A DNA stretch of 64,000 bases from JABDMH01 sp050298535 (GTDB lineage Bacteria > Bacteroidota > Bacteroidia > Chitinophagales > Saprospiraceae). The stretch is from contig JBNKUI010000020.1 in assembly GCA_050298535.1 (NCBI GenBank), positions 18,278-82,277 on the forward strand, given 5' to 3'. Shown here one piece after another: positions 8,504-15,817 of the stretch. A program made the position numbers and the translations under genes. Below the pieces are notes generated by a model. The model saw only the letters and a list, made by a program, of their open reading frames with translations. It was not told the DNA's origin and did not search any database. Each line of letters begins with the position of its first letter. Within the stretch, counting starts at the first letter, position 1.

Positions 8504-8911
8504 TTATAAACTAGCATGAACTTCCCGGACTTTAGCAATCTTTTGTTTAGTTGTCATCTGGTCTGCTGTGTCAACACCAATGATGAGTGGTTTAAATTCT
8601 GATTTTCCAATGAGGTGTTCCTGCAGATGATTTTTTGTTTCTGCCGGTCCGAATATGTAGATGAAATCATAGTCCTCACAAGCCCTGGCAATTAATTCGA
8701 AATAGTCCTTTAACTGTTGCTTCTTTCGATTGAGAAATTTCTTTTCACTGATGGCATCATGAATACCCCATTTGGGATTGCTATGCGATCCACCCTTAGG
8801 AGTGGATGTGTCCACCGCCGATGGGATTGTCCAGGATTTTTCTTCATCTTTTTTCAGTGATATAATATCAGCCTGTTTTAGATCAAGCCATATACCTAGT
8901 AGACTTTTCAT
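8504..8911 (-). CDS. Small eRF1/BaeRF-like conserved protein
   Basis: The 135-residue protein starts at the ATG at 8911 (MKSLLGIWLDLKQADIISL); a TTG two codons upstream is less likely. The closing part (YIFGPAETKNHLQEHL, then GVDTADQMTTKQKIAKVREV) recalls a family of short bacterial proteins related to the eRF1/Vms1 release-factor fold. That family typically begins G-x-W-I/L-D and has FGPxEAK followed by D-x-M-T-x-x-Q. I recall this pattern; no search was run. No membrane segment or signal is seen. It lies upstream of the cbpA-like gene on the same strand, and an inverted repeat of the Crp family lies about 55 bp before its start. A link to ribosome rescue under stress is speculation. Confidence 0.6.
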   Translation of the reverse strand: MKSLLGIWLDLKQADIISLKKDEEKSWTIPSAVDTSTPKGGSHSNPKWGIHDAISEKKFLNRKKQQLKDYFELIARACEDYDFIYIFGPAETKNHLQEHLIGKSEFKPLIIGVDTADQMTTKQKIAKVREVHASL

Positions 8912-8957
8912 AATCAAATTATTTCGTGAAAATCTATGTGCTAAACTTTAATGTTTG

Positions 8958-8973
8958 GATGATTGATATCACT
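8958..8973. promoter_or_regulatory. Candidate Crp/Fnr-type operator in a divergent promoter region
   Basis: The sequence is GATGA-TTGATA-TCACT, with core TGA-N6-TCA at 8960-8971. The centre is about 55 bp from the leftward ATG at 8911 and about 141 bp from the rightward ATG at 9107. The outer bases are only partly symmetric, so this is one of the weaker members of the family. Confidence 0.4.
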
Positions 8974-9106
8974 TATGATAGTAATCTTTATCAAAGATCA
9001 TTTCCTCGTAATCTATGATCTTCATTTCAGTATATAAACACAATTTGTTACGAGCTGGTTCGAATTAGGTGGAGGTTGTGTTATTGGTTATTGCATTTAA
9101 AATCAG

Positions 9107-10003
9107 ATGGTTATGGATATTAAGTATAATCTTTGTGATCACTATCACTTACTGTATCGTAGCCTCAAATTTCTCAATAGAGAATCTCAAACGGAAACCA
9201 ACGAGGAACTCATCTCTATGATGCAAAGGAGTATCGATAAGCTGAATGCTTTCGTTAATTTGTTGGCAGTCGTTGACCCTACGCTACCTCTGCTGAGATG
9301 CCAGAATGCGATTGCTGCTTTTCATAGAGATGTACATTCTCTTTTTATGAATTATCGGGAAGGTAGATTTTTAGAAATGGAATCTGCCGTTATCGAAAAT
9401 ACCGAATCCATGCAATCCATGTGGCAGTTGGAAGGTGATGTGAAGAAAGATCGATTTCGTTCTGAAGCACATGATCTTTACCTGAATACATTGCATTCAA
9501 CCGAAAAAATCATTGAACGTCATGTTAACAGATTGGACTCAGTCGCAATCCGCAACCGGATATTACAATATTTTGAGGATTTGGTGGATTCTGTGGTCGA
9601 ACATCTAAAATTAGGAGATTATGAATTAGTCTTCGGTGCAGTCAATGAATTGTATTTCAATTTGCAGATGATCCATGGAGTTGGGAGTAAACATTTTGTA
9701 GAGCAATATCAGCATGTATCTGACCGAATCAGGATACTGAGAAAGGAGCTGGGATTACTGAAGGTTTATGATGATACGCACTATCGATTGAAGTATTATG
9801 GATATCGTGACAATGAGGTGCAGGCAGATCTGTCCAGTAAGATGGCGATGGCAAAGGATACAATAGAGAAATCTCTGGACCAGATTGATACATTGAAAGA
9901 GGATTTAGTGGATTATCTCTCGCTCCAGTTGTGGTCGCCTGATGAAGAGAAACCACCCAGGGTGTCTTATGGATCGAAAAACCTGGGTGAAGCATTTCAA
10001 TGA
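9107..10003 (+). CDS. Helix-rich protein of unknown function
   Basis: I do not recognise this 298-residue protein. It appears mostly helical with many charged and hydrophobic heptad-like stretches (for example IRILRKELGLLKVYDDTHYRLKYYGYRDNEV), and has no signal peptide, membrane segment or known catalytic motif. Start ATG at 9107; an ATG two codons later is equally possible. It is followed 28 bp later by two CBS-pair genes on the same strand, so it probably heads a three-gene operon. The context suggests a partner or target of the CBS sensors, which is inference only. Confidence 0.75.
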   Translation: MVMDIKYNLCDHYHLLYRSLKFLNRESQTETNEELISMMQRSIDKLNAFVNLLAVVDPTLPLLRCQNAIAAFHRDVHSLFMNYREGRFLEMESAVIENTESMQSMWQLEGDVKKDRFRSEAHDLYLNTLHSTEKIIERHVNRLDSVAIRNRILQYFEDLVDSVVEHLKLGDYELVFGAVNELYFNLQMIHGVGSKHFVEQYQHVSDRIRILRKELGLLKVYDDTHYRLKYYGYRDNEVQADLSSKMAMAKDTIEKSLDQIDTLKEDLVDYLSLQLWSPDEEKPPRVSYGSKNLGEAFQ

Positions 10004-10031
10004 AAATGATCAATTAATAAATACAAGTAAG

Positions 10032-10427
10032 ATGAACGAGAACGGATTAGTAAAGGATATTATGACAGAAAATGTCGTGACCGTCGATATAGATGATCGA
10101 TTTGTAAAAATCGAGGAAGTATTTGATATGCACGATTTTCATCACATAATAGTGCTTGACAATGGTCAGGTCGTGGGTGTCATTAGTAAGCAGGATTTGC
10201 TAAAGAGGTACCGTGATATTCGAAATGATCAATTGAATGTCGATATCACTCTGGCTAAACATGTCATGTCTAAAAACCCACTATATGTAGACCCGGATGA
10301 TAATATCGGACTGGTAGCAGATATTATTCTTGCCAATAAATTTCATGCGTTACCAGTCGTCGAGGATGGTGTTTTGATGGGAATTGTTACTAGTCATGAT
10401 TTAATAAAATATGGATTTGAAAGATGA
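10032..10427 (+). CDS. Stand-alone CBS-pair (Bateman) protein
   Basis: The 131-residue protein consists only of two CBS motifs (KDIMTENVVTVDIDDRFVKIEEVF...GVISKQDLLKRY and KHVMSKNPLYVDPDDNIGLVADII...GIVTSHDLIKYG). Such modules bind AMP, ATP or related ligands and act as energy or redox sensors, usually on partner proteins. I chose the ATG at 10032 (MNENGLVKDIM). An upstream in-frame ATG at 9942 would overlap the preceding gene by 62 bp and adds non-CBS sequence. The stop overlaps the start of the next CBS gene (ATGA), indicating translational coupling and perhaps a heteromeric pair. Confidence 0.9.
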   Translation: MNENGLVKDIMTENVVTVDIDDRFVKIEEVFDMHDFHHIIVLDNGQVVGVISKQDLLKRYRDIRNDQLNVDITLAKHVMSKNPLYVDPDDNIGLVADIILANKFHALPVVEDGVLMGIVTSHDLIKYGFER

Positions 10428-10858
10428 GAAATTTAAGATTAGAACAAATAATGAAAGTCGATCTGGTGCGGGTTAAGCCCGATGATACGATGGAACAAGT
10501 GGCATCAATATTCGAGGAATCCAAATTCCATCATCTTCCTGTGATCGATGATGATGAGAATCTGGTCGGAATCGTTAGTACTACAGATCTCAGCCAAATC
10601 TCTTATGGTATGGGCTTGTTTGAGCGTCAAGGTGATGATGACATGTACAATCATGTGCTTTTTCGGTCACTATTGGTTCATGACGTGATGAAGAAAGATG
10701 TGTTTACACTAGGTCCTGATGCTACGATTTCTGATGCACACCAAGCTTTCAAAGAGGGGAGATACCGAGCTATTCCTATCGTAAGTAATGGGTTGTTGGT
10801 GGGATTGGTCACCCCATTTGATCTGATCGAACTCCTCATGGATGAAGTAGAGTCTTAA
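10424..10858 (+). CDS. Stand-alone CBS-pair (Bateman) protein
   Basis: The 144-residue protein carries two CBS motifs (LEQIMKVDLVRVKPDDTMEQVASIF...GIVSTTDLSQI and VHDVMKKDVFTLGPDATISDAHQAF...GLVTPFDLIELL). A 20-residue insert between them (YGMGLFERQGDDDMYNHVLF) is shared in kind with the CBS proteins at 13675 and 16679. It overlaps the preceding CBS gene by 4 bp, so both are translated from one mRNA. It has no catalytic domain and would act by binding a ligand and a partner. Confidence 0.9.
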   Translation: MRNLRLEQIMKVDLVRVKPDDTMEQVASIFEESKFHHLPVIDDDENLVGIVSTTDLSQISYGMGLFERQGDDDMYNHVLFRSLLVHDVMKKDVFTLGPDATISDAHQAFKEGRYRAIPIVSNGLLVGLVTPFDLIELLMDEVES

Positions 10859-10882
10859 ATGTGACCACTTGTAGGGTGGAGG

Positions 10883-10898
10883 GATGATCTTTGTCATC
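10883..10898. promoter_or_regulatory. Candidate Crp/Fnr-type operator upstream of a small membrane protein
   Basis: GATGA-TCTTTG-TCATC is a perfect 5+5 inverted repeat with six-base spacing. The centre lies about 88 bp before the ATG at 10979. The half site GATGA is the same as at ccoS (23316) and pckA (38054). Confidence 0.5.
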
Positions 10899-10978
10899 GT
10901 CGATCTGAACCTAAGTCATCGTATCAGGCAGGAGGGTGAAGTACCTTTAATTATCATTAATTGCAAAAACTAATTGTT

Positions 10979-11212
10979 ATGAGACTTTTTGAATTGAGTA
11001 TAGGTACCGTAATGGCACGATTCTATCTGATGATGGCTTTAGTAATCATTGGAGTGCTCACAAAAATGTGGTTTATTGTTGTGTTTGCCTTACCTGTTTT
11101 CCTAAGTATATTGATGGGAGCAACCTTTGGGAAATCCAAAAATGAAGAAGAAACACAGCAGAAGGCGACAAAAGATCGTACAATGAATCATGGCAAAGGA
11201 GTAGCCGCGTAA
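10979..11212 (+). CDS. Small two-segment membrane protein, unknown function
   Basis: This 77-residue protein starts at ATG 10979 (MRLFELSIGTVMARFYLMM); a TTG 18 bp upstream is less likely. Two adjacent hydrophobic stretches (about residues 14-29 and 31-47: FYLMMALVIIGVLTKM and WFIVVFALPVFLSIL) are followed by a polar, lysine- and glutamate-rich tail. I do not recognise a family. It stands alone between the CBS pair and the response regulator (convergent). A perfect GATGA-N6-TCATC repeat upstream suggests it belongs to the local regulon. Confidence 0.7.
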   Translation: MRLFELSIGTVMARFYLMMALVIIGVLTKMWFIVVFALPVFLSILMGATFGKSKNEEETQQKATKDRTMNHGKGVAA

Positions 11213-11229
11213 GCCCAGGAGGTCACAAA

Positions 11230-12285
11230 CTAATATCGTAAATGAATAAGAGGATTCTTATCCTCGATTACAATATTGCTGCCGTCGATCTGCACCAATC
11301 CTTCATCTTTGAAGTCTGAAAGTGTGCGGATCACGGTCTCTTTTGCAGTACCTGCCAGGGCAGCTAAATCCTCTCGCAAAATGCTGAACTTGGCACATCC
11401 ATTTTCGTCTTCATACTTCTCAAACAGTGAGATAAGCGCCTTAGACACTTTTTCTCTCACAGAATCATAGGCGAGATCGATTAGATGTTGTTCTGTTGCA
11501 TTTACCTGGTTAGCCAAGATCTTTATAAACTGTATACCAAAGTCACGGTGCCCAAAGAGTAGAAGATTAAAGTCTGTCTTGGGTATAAGCAGCAAGGTTG
11601 CATCTTCGATTACTGCGGCGTTTTGCTCGTATGGCACATCTTTGATCAAAGGAAGATATCCGAAGAAATCACCTTCTCCATAGATATGAGTGATTAGTTC
11701 CTTGCCATAGTCGTTTGTCCTGTAACACTTTACTTTCCCTGACGATATGAAATACAACCAGTTAGCGCGCTGACCTTCCTCAAATACCTTGGACTTCTTC
11801 TTGAGAATCCGTTCTTCTCTGTTTTCAGACAATTTTTTTAATTCTTCCTGTGCCCGGGCAACGTTGTAGAAGCTATCGATCCCTGAACCCGAGCGGTCAA
11901 AGCTATTACGTATATGTTCAGACTTTTTAAGTCTGATTTGAATAGCATCAAGCAGCTCTACATCGTCAAACGGTTTGGTAATGTAATCATCAGCTCCCAG
12001 CCCCATCCCTTTCCTGAAATCGCTCTGTTCGGTCTTGGCAGTGAGAAAGATGAAAGGAATATCCATGGTATTTGGATTCTGACTGAGGATCCGCAGGGTA
12101 CCAAATCCGTCGAGTTCTGGCATCATAACATCACAGAGGATCAAATCCGGCAACTCAGCTATGGCCTTTTCGACACCAATTTTGCCATTTTCGGCAGTTA
12201 CAACTTCATATCCGGAAAACTGGAGAATCTCCTCGATGTTCTCTCTTACATCTGGGGTATCTTCAACGACAAGTATCTTCTTCAT
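11230..12285 (-). CDS. Response regulator: receiver domain fused to Crp/Fnr module (cNMP-binding fold plus winged helix)
   Basis: This 351-residue protein has a receiver domain at 1-120 with acidic pair Glu8/Asp9, phospho-acceptor Asp52 (LILCDVMMPE), Thr82 and Lys104, all conserved. Residues about 150-265 form a cNMP-binding-type beta roll (VFEEGQRANWLYFISSGKVKCY, GEGDFFGYLPLI). Residues about 300-345 form a Crp-type helix-turn-helix with recognition helix GTAKETVIRTLSDF. E316, T317, V318 and R320 line up with Crp Glu181-Thr182-Val183 and Arg185, which read the GA of TGTGA/TGA half sites; Crp Arg180 is Lys here. No Fnr iron-sulfur cysteine cluster is evident, so input probably comes through phosphorylation. 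It is encoded 5 bp after the kinase gene and is co-transcribed with it. Confidence 0.93.
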   Translation of the reverse strand: MKKILVVEDTPDVRENIEEILQFSGYEVVTAENGKIGVEKAIAELPDLILCDVMMPELDGFGTLRILSQNPNTMDIPFIFLTAKTEQSDFRKGMGLGADDYITKPFDDVELLDAIQIRLKKSEHIRNSFDRSGSGIDSFYNVARAQEELKKLSENREERILKKKSKVFEEGQRANWLYFISSGKVKCYRTNDYGKELITHIYGEGDFFGYLPLIKDVPYEQNAAVIEDATLLLIPKTDFNLLLFGHRDFGIQFIKILANQVNATEQHLIDLAYDSVREKVSKALISLFEKYEDENGCAKFSILREDLAALAGTAKETVIRTLSDFKDEGLVQIDGSNIVIEDKNPLIHLRY

Positions 12286-12290
12286 AATGG

Positions 12291-13544
12291 CTACTGCTGT
12301 AAACGAATCCTAAATATACTACCTTTATTTAGTTCACTTTCGAATTCGATCTCGGCATCCAATAGTTTCAGATAACCTTGCACTATATGGAGTCCCAGTC
12401 CGGTTCCTTTTATATTGATAGCATTGGTAGCCCGAAAGAATCGACTGAAAAGGTGTTTTTGATCCTCTGGAGGAATACCGATTCCCTGATCGATAACAGA
12501 AATCACAAAAGTGTCCTTTTCAAAGTGGGCATGACACTGAATCACCTTGTCCTCTTCACTATATTTGCTGGCATTGGATACCAGATTAATTAAAGCATTC
12601 GTCAGCACGCGCTTATCCGACTTGATCAGACGTCCTTTGGTATCGTCATGAAATTTGATCTGTTGACCCTTTTTGAGAATGCCCTGCATATCAGATATCA
12701 ACTCATTACAGATCTCAGAAATGGGAAAACTTGAATGCTGAATCTGAATTCGCCCTTCCTCCAGTTTGCTCAAGGAAAGAAAGTCATTAAGGATGGCGTC
12801 CAAATGTTCTACCGATCTCCTTATCCGATCAATATGCTTCTCCCTTTTTTCTACGTGCTCATCCAATGCATATCGACGTATCAGTGAGACAGATGATAAG
12901 ATCGTACTCAAGGGTGTCTTAAACTCATGAGATGCCATAGATACGAAGCGTGACTTGAGCTCGTTCAGTTCCTTTTCTCTATCTAGCATTCCGAGGAGAG
13001 CAATCTCATTTTTTCTCAGGGCTTCCTCAATCTCCTTTCGGTGTGCCAGTTCTTCTTCATATCTCCGATTGACATCTAGCAGTTCAGAGATGACTTCCTG
13101 CAGTTTTAATGTTCTTTGCTTTACTCGCTGTTCCAGGCTTTGGTTGAGTCGAATTAAGGTATTTTCTGCTGCTTTTATTTCTGTCAAATCATGTAAAATA
13201 CCTGTGTAAATGGTCTTGCCCTCGTTTAGAAAGACCTCGCTTACTGCCAGTCTGATAGGAATCTCATGTCCATCTTTGTGTTGACCCGGGACTTCTCGAC
13301 CGATACCGATGATTTTTGGCTCTCTTGTTTTCTGATACCTTTCGAGGTATCCATCATGATGACTTCGATGCTCCTGAGTCATAATCATGGATACGTTGTT
13401 GCCAATTAGCTCCTCGCGTGAATAGCCAAATAGCTCAGCCGCGGCAGGATTTGCTGATTCGATAGTGCCTTTACGATCAATGATAATTATACCATCAATG
13501 ACCGTGTCGAATATCGCATTCAATCTCTTCAAAGCATCTTCCAA
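12291..13544 (-). CDS. PAS-domain histidine kinase with FixL-like haem-PAS signature
   Basis: The 417-residue kinase has no membrane segment. The PAS domain (about 5-122) contains HHDGYLERYQKTREPKIIGI followed by GREV. Compared with rhizobial FixL, His63 falls on the proximal haem ligand His200 and Arg83 on the oxygen-sensing Arg220, with identical 20-residue spacing; FixL His214 is Lys here. A coiled coil (about 125-200) leads to the H-box MASHEFKTPLS (His206), followed by an HATPase domain with DQGIGIPPEDQ and GTGLGLHIV. The start is a TTG at 13544, because no ATG precedes the PAS domain and an in-frame stop lies 18 bp upstream. The motif is suggestive, not proof, of haem. Two Crp-type repeats lie just upstream, suggesting autoregulation by its partner. 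Confidence 0.9.
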   Translation of the reverse strand: MEDALKRLNAIFDTVIDGIIIIDRKGTIESANPAAAELFGYSREELIGNNVSMIMTQEHRSHHDGYLERYQKTREPKIIGIGREVPGQHKDGHEIPIRLAVSEVFLNEGKTIYTGILHDLTEIKAAENTLIRLNQSLEQRVKQRTLKLQEVISELLDVNRRYEEELAHRKEIEEALRKNEIALLGMLDREKELNELKSRFVSMASHEFKTPLSTILSSVSLIRRYALDEHVEKREKHIDRIRRSVEHLDAILNDFLSLSKLEEGRIQIQHSSFPISEICNELISDMQGILKKGQQIKFHDDTKGRLIKSDKRVLTNALINLVSNASKYSEEDKVIQCHAHFEKDTFVISVIDQGIGIPPEDQKHLFSRFFRATNAINIKGTGLGLHIVQGYLKLLDAEIEFESELNKGSIFRIRLQQ

Positions 13545-13586
13545 ATCAGTTGATTTTTTTTATTTTCAGATGGCACTTCCGATGAT

Positions 13587-13598
13587 TGACCCAAATCA
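13587..13598. promoter_or_regulatory. Candidate Crp/Fnr-type operator, kinase-proximal of a pair
   Basis: The site TGA-CCCAAA-TCA (flanks T and T) is about 49 bp from the kinase start and about 83 bp from the divergent CBS start. Its centre is 22 bp, two helical turns, from the next site, so two dimers would lie on the same DNA face. An overlapping ATGATT-N6-AATCAT inverted repeat is also present at 13583-13600. Confidence 0.45.
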
Positions 13599-13608
13599 TT
13601 TTTTCTAA

Positions 13609-13620
13609 TGAGTCGGATCA
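13609..13620. promoter_or_regulatory. Candidate Crp/Fnr-type operator, CBS-proximal of a pair
   Basis: The site TGA-GTCGGA-TCA has its centre about 60 bp from the ATG of the CBS gene at 13675 and about 71 bp from the kinase start. It is one of two sites in this divergent promoter. Confidence 0.45.
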
Positions 13621-13674
13621 CTTAAGGCAATCTCTGGGTAATATATCTTGGAGTAAAGATAAAAACAAAGAATC

Positions 13675-14097
13675 ATGGCACTAAACATCCTGGATAAAGT
13701 TTCAACAATTATGTCCACTAATTTGATCACAGTTCATCCAAAAGATACCTTGTTGGATGTGAAGAAAATTTTTGACAAGCACCGGATCCACCACATTCCT
13801 GTGGTTGAATTCAAGAAGATAGTCGGTATAATAAGTCTGACCGATCTTTTGCACTATGAAAGGGGTTATCAGAATATACCCTATAAAGATGTATTTGAGA
13901 ATAGTAGACTCAAGGCCTACTCGGTAGGGGATATTATGACAACGGGCATGGCAAAGTTAGAACCCAATGAACGTATTGACGTGGCTTTGGAGGTATTTAA
14001 GGAAAATCTATTTCATGCTATCCCCATTGTAGAAAATGATGAGTTGGTTGGCTTGCTGACCACACATGACATCATATCTGCCCTGGCAGATTCCTGA
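13675..14097 (+). CDS. Stand-alone CBS-pair (Bateman) protein
   Basis: The 140-residue protein is built of two CBS motifs (STIMSTNLITVHPKDTLLDVKKIF...GIISLTDLLHYE and GDIMTTGMAKLEPNERIDVALEVF...GLLTTHDIISAL). It leads a rightward cluster: 26 bp later come three USP genes and then a further CBS gene, all on the plus strand. It is divergent from the kinase/regulator operon with two Crp-type repeats between them, so it is the most likely direct target of that pair. CBS pairs typically sense adenine nucleotides; the partner is unknown. Confidence 0.9.
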   Translation: MALNILDKVSTIMSTNLITVHPKDTLLDVKKIFDKHRIHHIPVVEFKKIVGIISLTDLLHYERGYQNIPYKDVFENSRLKAYSVGDIMTTGMAKLEPNERIDVALEVFKENLFHAIPIVENDELVGLLTTHDIISALADS

Positions 14098-14123
14098 TTA
14101 CTAATAAAGAAAAATCTGAAGCT

Positions 14124-14948
14124 ATGAAAAAGATAATTGTTCCCACTGACTTTTCTTCTGGTGCTGATGCTGCGGTAAAGTATGCAGTCCAACTTGCATT
14201 TTTTATGAAATGCGATGTCGAGTTGGTACATGTACTAAACCCTGCGACAGATCTCAATACAGGATATATGATTGATCCAGGCATAGAAACTGTCAAGCGG
14301 AAAAAACTCATAGCTGCTACGGATGCTGCCAAGGACATGTTGACAGATAAGATGGCAGACGAGGTGCAAGTATTTAGCAGCTTCATTTTAGGATTTCCCA
14401 TTGAAGAAATTGTGGAATTATCCAAGTCAGATGATGCGTTAATTGTGGTCGGTGCCAGGGGAGAAACTGGTGTCCTGGATCGAATGTTTGGGAGTATTCC
14501 TTCGCATTTGGTCAAAAAGGCATCTGCTCCCGTTTTAATTGTTCCGCAATCTGCGACTTTCAGTCCTTTGAGCGTATTAGTGTATGCCTCCAGCGAAACG
14601 GATTTAGATTATAAAATCTCGGGGCATATTAAACGACTCGTCGAGGCATTCAATGCTCGTCTACATACCATTCATATTGGCAAGGAATACCCTGAATGGC
14701 AAATGGAAGCTGTGTTTTCGAAAGTGGCAGCAGAGAAACCGATAGTGATTAAAAGCATAGATAAAGAAGATGTGGTATCTGGATTGAATTCCTATTGTGA
14801 CGAAGTGGAGGCTGATCTTCTAATGATGTCGACGAAACATAGGGGCTTTTGGGATTCAATAGTCCATACTAGTGTGACCCGAGAAATGGCTTTGGAGCCG
14901 CATCGACCCATACTAGTTTTTCATGAAAGTGATTCTGTAAAATTATAG
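14124..14948 (+). CDS. Universal stress protein, tandem two-domain (UspA family)
   Basis: The 274-residue two-domain USP starts MKKIIVPTDFSSGADAAVKYA. The first domain carries the complete ATP loop, GARG then nine residues then GS (VVGARGETGVLDRMFGS), so ATP binding is likely. The second domain is degenerate and ends with SVTREMALE and PILVFHESD. It is second in the 13675-17143 cluster, 26 bp after a CBS gene and 16 bp before the next USP, consistent with one operon. Confidence 0.92.
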   Translation: MKKIIVPTDFSSGADAAVKYAVQLAFFMKCDVELVHVLNPATDLNTGYMIDPGIETVKRKKLIAATDAAKDMLTDKMADEVQVFSSFILGFPIEEIVELSKSDDALIVVGARGETGVLDRMFGSIPSHLVKKASAPVLIVPQSATFSPLSVLVYASSETDLDYKISGHIKRLVEAFNARLHTIHIGKEYPEWQMEAVFSKVAAEKPIVIKSIDKEDVVSGLNSYCDEVEADLLMMSTKHRGFWDSIVHTSVTREMALEPHRPILVFHESDSVKL

Positions 14949-14964
14949 TGTTACTGATACCAAT

Positions 14965-15807
14965 ATGAAAAAGTGCATAATTGTTCCTGTCGATTTTACG
15001 GATATTGCCTTTGATGCATATGCATATGCCAATGAACTGGCGTATTCTATGGATGCACGGGTACACTTGTTGCATGTGTCCTCCGGCTCGTTTGAGGTGA
15101 ATCAACCTCTGGACATCAAAGCAGGTATGACACATGAGGAGGCTCTTCTCGAAAAATTAAAGGGTTTCGCCCGGTGGCATCCCAATGATCAGGACAAGCC
15201 ATTGCATCCTGTAGAAACTACGTATCAGGTAGCTATTGGAAGTATTGTCAATCAGATTTTGAAGGTGGCGGAAGAAATGGATGCTTTTTTAATAATAGTC
15301 GGCACCAGGGATAAGCACACGTTGAAAGATAAATGGTTAGGAACGGTTTCTTCCGGGGTAAGTGCAAGAGCGGAACGTCCGGTCTTATTAATTCCCCATC
15401 AAACAAGTTTCGCACCCATCCAGAATCTGGTAGTAGCCTGTGATTATCATGCAGACAATTATCAGGTGATTAAAAAACTGAGTGCTTTCTCCTATCTGAC
15501 CAAATCTACCTTGCATATTGTTCATGTCAAATCAGGCGAGGAGATCGAATTTGAATATCTCAAGGATGAAATATTGGATATGTTGAAAACGTATACAGAT
15601 CCCAGGCTGGAAATTAAAACCGCTACACTGGAAAATACTGATGTAGTAACAGGACTGTATGACTACGCCGAGCAATACGAAGGTGCCATGATTATTATGA
15701 TTTCACAAAAAAGAAATTTTTTAGAACGATTAATACATCGCAGCATGAGTAAGAAGGCTGCGATCAATGCAAAGATACCCACTATGGTCTTGCATGTAGA
15801 AGCTTAA
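14965..15807 (+). CDS. Universal stress protein, tandem two-domain (UspA family)
   Basis: The 280-residue two-domain USP starts MKKCIIVPVDFTDIAFDAYAYA. The first-domain loop reads GTRD...LGT, with the second glycine replaced by Asp, as in the USP at 99, so nucleotide binding is doubtful. The second domain ends LIHRSMSKKAAINAKIPTMV followed by LH. The local cluster therefore mixes ATP-competent and ATP-deficient paralogues, which may form mixed dimers (inference). Confidence 0.92.
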   Translation: MKKCIIVPVDFTDIAFDAYAYANELAYSMDARVHLLHVSSGSFEVNQPLDIKAGMTHEEALLEKLKGFARWHPNDQDKPLHPVETTYQVAIGSIVNQILKVAEEMDAFLIIVGTRDKHTLKDKWLGTVSSGVSARAERPVLLIPHQTSFAPIQNLVVACDYHADNYQVIKKLSAFSYLTKSTLHIVHVKSGEEIEFEYLKDEILDMLKTYTDPRLEIKTATLENTDVVTGLYDYAEQYEGAMIIMISQKRNFLERLIHRSMSKKAAINAKIPTMVLHVEA

Positions 15808-15817
15808 ATTGAAATTT

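Noticed and set aside
9005..9054. CTCGTAA / TTACGAG inverted repeat as a terminator or riboswitch
   Set aside because: Only 7-bp arms, 36 bp apart, in a divergent promoter region; no T-run and no known motif.
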